Assembly (NCBI GenBank): GCA_041859375.1
Contig: JBHEKP010000334.1
Location: 1-9,437 of the forward strand
Direction: 5' to 3'
Source: JBHEKP01 sp041859375
GTDB lineage: Bacteria > Hydrogenedentota > Hydrogenedentia > Hydrogenedentales > CAITNO01
Length of the DNA: 9,437 nucleotides
Each line of letters starts with the position of its first letter. The first letter of the stretch is position 1. The notes under the pieces are model-generated. The model made no database searches and was not told the origin of the DNA. It was given only the letters and a program-made list of their open reading frames with translations. Below, one piece after another: positions 6,451 to 9,437 of this stretch. The position numbers and the translations under genes were made by a program.

Positions 6451-7220
6451 CCGCCCCTCTCCAGCCATGAAAGGGTGCCGGGCGGCGTCTCCGACGCGCC
6501 CGCCGCGTCCACAAAGGCCTCCTCCAGCGTGCCCCCGTTGGACACCTCCGCCAGTGTGCCCTGCCGCGCCAGCCTGCCCCGGCTGATAATGCCCCCGTGC
6601 GTGCAGAGCCGTTCCACAATCTCCAGCACGTGCGACGTCAGGAACACCGTGCCGCCCCGCGCCACCACCCGCTCCAGCACGGCCCGGATCGTGCGCGACG
6701 CGATGGCGTCCACGCCCTCGAAGGGCTCGTCCAGGAAGAGCAGCTCCGGGTCGTGGATGAGCGCCGCCGAAAGGGCCAGTTTCTTCCGCATGCCGTGGGA
6801 AAATTCAAAGACCATCGTGCCGCCGGTTCCGTCCAAACCCATCAGCGCCAGCAGCTCCTCCGTCCGCCCGAGAATCACCCGGCGCGGCAGGCCGTGCATC
6901 CGCCCCACAAAGGCCAGGTACTCCGGGCCGGTCAGGTTGTCAAAAAGGCCCAGATCCTCCGGCACAACCCCCGTGCGCCGCTTTATCGCCAGCCCGTTCC
7001 GCCGCAGGTCCAGCCCGAAAATGCGCGCCTCCCCCGAGGTCGGCGCAAGAATGCCCGTGAGCATCTTGATGGTGGTTGACTTGCCCGCCCCGTTCGGGCC
7101 CAGAAACCCGTAAAAACTGCCCCGCTCCACCCGCAGGTCCAGCGCGTCCACCGCGCGCAGCCCCGCGAATTCCTTTGTCAGCCCTTTTGTCTCAATGCAC
7201 AGTTCCATGGCGCACAGCAT
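6447..7220 (-). CDS. ABC transporter ATP-binding protein
   Basis: The 257-residue nucleotide-binding subunit has all core motifs. These are Walker A GPNGAGKST (41-49), a Q-loop region reading GVVPEDLGLFDNLTG (84-98), signature SHGMRKKLAL (141-150) in place of LSGGQ, Walker B LLFLDEP (160-166), and the H-loop TSH with His197. The PED and SHGM variants are usual in the CcmA/NatA-like group that pairs with ABC-2 permeases, so they do not indicate inactivity. There is no extra carbohydrate-binding C-terminal domain of the Wzt kind. It should drive the permease encoded directly downstream, with which it shares an ATGA overlap. A start at the ATG at 7208 (253 residues, MELCIETKGLTKEF) is also plausible; neither has a canonical ribosome site. 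It lies 16 bases after the GT4 gene. Confidence 0.93.
   Translation of the reverse strand: MLCAMELCIETKGLTKEFAGLRAVDALDLRVERGSFYGFLGPNGAGKSTTIKMLTGILAPTSGEARIFGLDLRRNGLAIKRRTGVVPEDLGLFDNLTGPEYLAFVGRMHGLPRRVILGRTEELLALMGLDGTGGTMVFEFSHGMRKKLALSAALIHDPELLFLDEPFEGVDAIASRTIRAVLERVVARGGTVFLTSHVLEIVERLCTHGGIISRGRLARQGTLAEVSNGGTLEEAFVDAAGASETPPGTLSWLERGG
6454..6462 (-). promoter_or_regulatory. Ribosome binding site that fixes the permease start
   Basis: Read leftward, GGAGAGGGG ends 3 bases before the ATG at 6450 (GGAG is 8 bases away). It lies within the last codons of the ATPase gene, as expected for translational coupling. No such site precedes the alternative ATG at 6468. Confidence 0.6.
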
Positions 7221-7236
7221 AGCCCCCCGCCCCGCG

Positions 7237-8595
7237 TCATGGCAAAGAATCCCCCGCCGCGCGGCGCAGGAATTCCAGCGTCTTTTCCGCCGAGGCCGCC
7301 AGGCCGAAGCCCGCCACGGACCCGCGGCACCGCGCCGCCAGCCGCGCCCGCGCCCCCCCGTCGCGCAGCAGCCGCAGCACCCGGTCCGCCAGCCCCGGCG
7401 CGTCGCCCGGCGGTGTCATGAGGCAGTTCTTTCCGTCCTCCGCGAAGTGGCGCACGCCGCCGCTGTCGGTGAGCACGCAGGGGATGCCGCAGGCCATGGC
7501 CTCCGCCGCGGTGCGCCCGAAACCGTGGAAATGGGAAGTGTCCAGGAAGAGGCAGGCATCCGAATATGCCTGCGGAAGCGCCGCGTTGGGCAACACCCCC
7601 AGCGCCGCCACGGGCAGCGGCAGCTTCAGCGCCGCCAGCTCCTCCGGGGCGCAGCCGAAGGCCTGGAATTCGGCCAGTTCCGCCGCGCCCGCCCCGGCCA
7701 GCACCGCCAGCGTTTCCCGGAGCGTGTCCAGCCCGCGCTGGGGCGTTGCGGGCCGCACCATCATGAGCACCACCGGCTTTTGCCCCGGCTGCCGCGACGG
7801 CGGGCGGGGGCTGAAGAGGTCCAGGTCCATCCCCGGCGGCACCAGCGCAATCTGCCCGCCCGCCTCCCGCACCCGGCCGCAAATCCAGGGGGTCTTGGCA
7901 AAGCACCACGGTGTCATGGTATAGGTGTCCAGCGCCGCCCGCCGCGTGTGCGCATCCCCCTCCGGGTAAAAGTCCGGCTCAAAGTCCTGCACGAAATAGG
8001 CCGGGGTGAAATCGGGCCGCGCCAGAAAACACTCCGCGAGCAGGTGCATGGTGGGCCAGTAGGTGGCCACCGCCGCGTCGCAGGGGGGGAAGTTCCGGAT
8101 AAGGTCGCCGTCGTCCCGGAAAAAGCGCGGCGTGACGCCCCGGCACATTTCCGGGTCGTAAAAACGCGGGCTCCGCACCGCCACGGCGCACTCCGCGCCC
8201 AGCTCCGCCAGCCCCTCCGCCAGCTGCGCCACCGACAGGACGCCCCCGGAGGTGTTCAGCCCCTCCAGCAGAAAGGTGATCCGGAAGGGTCCGCCCGTTG
8301 CGGTCCGGCGCGGCCCCTCCGCCAGCCGCCGCCGGTACGCCGCCATGCGCGCCGCGTGCCCGGGCCGCCACACCACGTCCTGCACCAGCCCGTGGAGCCG
8401 CCCCTTTTCGCGGGCGTATGTCCCGTCCGCCGCGGCGTTCCCCGGGAGCAGGTCATGGACGCCGTTCCATGCGGCGCGGCAAAGATCGCGCAAAAGCACG
8501 TCGGCGGCGCGCGCGCGCGGCCCCCCCAGCGCCGCGCGCCGCAGCGCGAGGACGGGGTTTGCCGCCGTGCCGCCGTGCCGTTCGTCCCGTTTCAT
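7237..8595 (-). CDS. Family 4 glycosyltransferase with WsaF-like domain
   Basis: The 452-residue GT-B enzyme has a basic, mostly helical N-terminal extension (about 1-103). A Rossmann half begins at FRITFLLEGLNTSGGVLSVA (104-123). The block YFVQDFEPDFYPEG (200-213) followed by the ALDTYTM segment is characteristic of WsaF-type rhamnosyltransferases and their relatives in surface-glycan loci. The second half carries VPPGMDLDLFSP (252-263) and the donor-binding FGRTAAEAMACGIPCVLTDS (359-378), where the usual first Glu of the EX7E motif is not obvious (His357). It probably transfers a sugar, possibly a deoxyhexose, onto a lipid-linked or surface glycan in the cytoplasm. AAGGAG 5 bases before the ATG strongly supports the start. 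It is the first gene of the leftward operon and divergent from a SAM methyltransferase. The exact donor and acceptor are not visible. Confidence 0.87.
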   Translation of the reverse strand: MKRDERHGGTAANPVLALRRAALGGPRARAADVLLRDLCRAAWNGVHDLLPGNAAADGTYAREKGRLHGLVQDVVWRPGHAARMAAYRRRLAEGPRRTATGGPFRITFLLEGLNTSGGVLSVAQLAEGLAELGAECAVAVRSPRFYDPEMCRGVTPRFFRDDGDLIRNFPPCDAAVATYWPTMHLLAECFLARPDFTPAYFVQDFEPDFYPEGDAHTRRAALDTYTMTPWCFAKTPWICGRVREAGGQIALVPPGMDLDLFSPRPPSRQPGQKPVVLMMVRPATPQRGLDTLRETLAVLAGAGAAELAEFQAFGCAPEELAALKLPLPVAALGVLPNAALPQAYSDACLFLDTSHFHGFGRTAAEAMACGIPCVLTDSGGVRHFAEDGKNCLMTPPGDAPGLADRVLRLLRDGGARARLAARCRGSVAGFGLAASAEKTLEFLRRAAGDSLP

Positions 8596-8625
8596 GCCCG
8601 CTCCTTGCTCAGGTGCGCGTTTTCG

Positions 8626-8655
8626 TTTACACTCACAACAGTGTCAGTGTATCAA
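8626..8655 (-). promoter_or_regulatory. Candidate promoter of the GT4/ABC/isomerase/GT2 operon
   Basis: Read leftward, TTGATA (8655-8650; 5 of 6 match to TTGACA) is followed after 18 bases by TGTAAA (8631-8626; 4 of 6 match to TATAAT). A start near 8619 would give a leader of about 23 bases containing the AAGGAG site for the ATG at 8595. The hexamers coincide exactly with those of the opposite-strand candidate. Confidence 0.4.
8626..8655 (+). promoter_or_regulatory. Candidate promoter of the SAM methyltransferase gene
   Basis: TTTACA (8626-8631; 5 of 6 match to TTGACA) is followed after 18 bases by TATCAA (8650-8655; 4 of 6 match to TATAAT). The predicted start is near 8662, which leaves only about 12 bases before the ATG at 8674, or none before the in-frame GTG at 8662. 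Confidence 0.4.
8628..8651. promoter_or_regulatory. Inverted repeat TACACT-N12-AGTGTA, possible operator
   Basis: TACACT at 8628-8633 is the exact reverse complement of AGTGTA at 8646-8651. A further AGTGT copy at 8640-8644 also forms ACACT-N6-AGTGT with the left arm. The repeat sits between the -35 and -10 hexamers read in either direction, so a bound dimer would block both promoters. The regulator is not encoded in the window. Confidence 0.4.
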
Positions 8656-8673
8656 ACCGGGGTGAACAGCATC

Positions 8674-9437
8674 ATGTATGTGTTTTGGGAACCCGTCATC
8701 CGGCCCCTGCTTGAAATGGTACGGCCCCGCGTTGTCCTCGAAGTCGGCGCGGAGGAGGGCAAGCACACCGAGCGGCTCCTGGCCCACTGCGCGGAGCACG
8801 GCGCGGTGCTGCACGTGGTGGAACCCGTCCCCCGGTTTGACGCCGCGGAGCTCAAGTCCAAATACGGCGGCTGGTTCGAGCTGCACGAGGCCCCCAGCCC
8901 CGAGGCGCTGGCGGATTTGCCGCCGGTGGACGCGGCCCTGCTCGACGGCGACCACAACTGGTACAGCGTGTACAGCGAGCTCAACGCGCTGAGCGCCGCC
9001 GCCGTGAAGGCGGGCGCGCCCATGCCCCTGTTTTTCCTGCACGACATGCTCTGGCCCTACGGCCGCCGCGACCTTTATTACAGCCCCGACCGCATTCCGG
9101 AGGAATTCCGCCAGCCCTTCGGGCGCGGCGGCATCGTGCCCGGCGTTTCCGACCTGTCCGAAAAGCAGGGGCTCAACCGGGGCTACTGCAACGCCCTGCG
9201 CGAGGGCGGTCCCCGTAACGGCGTGCGCACGGGGGCGGAGGATTTCCTGCTGAAGCGGCCCGGCTGGCGGCTGGACATCATCCCCGTCATGCACGGCCTC
9301 GGCATCCTGCGCGACGATGATCACCTGCGCCGTTTCCCGGAAGTGTCCGGCCACATCGAGGCGCTTCTCGATCAGGGCCGCTTCGCCGCCCTGCTCCAGT
9401 CCGTGGAGTCGGCGCGGGTGGACACCCTCGTGCGCCT
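8674..9437 (+). CDS. Class I SAM-dependent methyltransferase (partial, runs off right edge)
   Basis: This frame is open from the ATG at 8674 to the window edge, giving 254 complete codons with the C-terminus missing. The Rossmann core shows motif I VVLEVGAEEGKHTERLL (20-36), an acidic residue ending strand 2 (Glu50 in HVVEPVPRF), and ALLDGDHNWYSVYSELN (88-104), like Methyltransf_24-type enzymes. A distinctive conserved stretch follows: FFLHDMLWPYGRRDLYY (120-136), then GGIVPGVSDL (152-161), then NALREGGPRNGV (173-184). I recognise this combination from methyltransferases found beside glycosyltransferases in surface-glycan clusters, so methylation of a glycan or a glycan precursor is inferred. 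The start is uncertain: an in-frame GTG at 8662 coincides with the predicted transcription start, and no canonical ribosome site is visible for either. It diverges from the GT4 operon. Confidence 0.85.
   Translation, partial: MYVFWEPVIRPLLEMVRPRVVLEVGAEEGKHTERLLAHCAEHGAVLHVVEPVPRFDAAELKSKYGGWFELHEAPSPEALADLPPVDAALLDGDHNWYSVYSELNALSAAAVKAGAPMPLFFLHDMLWPYGRRDLYYSPDRIPEEFRQPFGRGGIVPGVSDLSEKQGLNRGYCNALREGGPRNGVRTGAEDFLLKRPGWRLDIIPVMHGLGILRDDDHLRRFPEVSGHIEALLDQGRFAALLQSVESARVDTLVR

Noticed and set aside
6451..6468. Permease start at the ATG at 6468
   Set aside because: There is no ribosome site before it. The ATG at 6450 has GGAGAGGGG upstream and an ATGA overlap with the ATPase stop.
4834..7113. 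A 759-codon plus-strand open frame antisense to the ABC permease and ATPase genes
   Set aside because: It is rich in Arg, His and Gln with no domain motif and lies opposite two well-supported genes. Long antisense open frames are expected in GC-rich coding DNA.
4765..7220. A Wzm/Wzt-type O-antigen exporter, suggested by the nearby glycosyltransferases
   Set aside because: The permease is about twice the Wzm length and internally duplicated, and the ATPase lacks the C-terminal glycan-binding domain of Wzt.

Overview
The window is about 9.4 kb of GC-rich bacterial DNA, densely packed with nine protein genes. I see no RNA gene, CRISPR array, transposase or other mobile element, and no gene-free stretch over 300 bases; the longest gap is about 209 bases (456-664). 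The Tat-tagged sugar-isomerase-like protein, WsaF-like glycosyltransferase, lipoprotein with HEAT-like helices and high GC would fit a Planctomycetes/Hydrogenedentes/Lentisphaerae-type environmental genome. This is a low-confidence inference from gene style; no marker gene is present.

Left part (1-3090). A lipoprotein gene reads leftward off the window edge. After a 209-base divergent gap there are two rightward genes. The first encodes a membrane-anchored or secreted endonuclease/exonuclease/phosphatase-fold phosphodiesterase that resembles bacterial neutral sphingomyelinase. The second encodes a secreted beta-propeller of the DUF3748/YidR family. The gap holds a near-consensus sigma70 promoter for the phosphodiesterase, preceded by a tandem T-rich repeat, plus a weaker leftward promoter and an imperfect inverted repeat.

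Middle and right (3065-8595). Five leftward genes form a likely operon. In transcription order they are a GT4 glycosyltransferase with a WsaF-like block, an ABC ATPase, a large internally duplicated ABC-2-type permease, a Tat-exported hydroxypyruvate-isomerase-like TIM barrel, and a GT2 polyprenol-phosphate-type glycosyltransferase. Junctions are tight: 16 bases, an ATGA overlap, 70 bases, and a likely overlap of about 20 bases. The operon ends tail-to-tail with the propeller gene, and the two coding regions overlap by 26 bases.

Right edge (8674-9437). A class I SAM methyltransferase runs rightward off the window, divergent from the GT4 gene. The 78-base gap has promoter-like hexamers that can be read in both directions and an inverted repeat (TACACT-N12-AGTGTA) between them. 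This suggests shared control of the methyltransferase and the glycosyltransferase/ABC operon. The likely theme of the right half is cell-surface glycan synthesis or modification beside an export or membrane-stress ABC transporter. The substrate of every enzyme here is unknown. I did not find a clearly new biological system; the overlapping divergent promoter and the mixed five-gene operon are the parts most worth checking.
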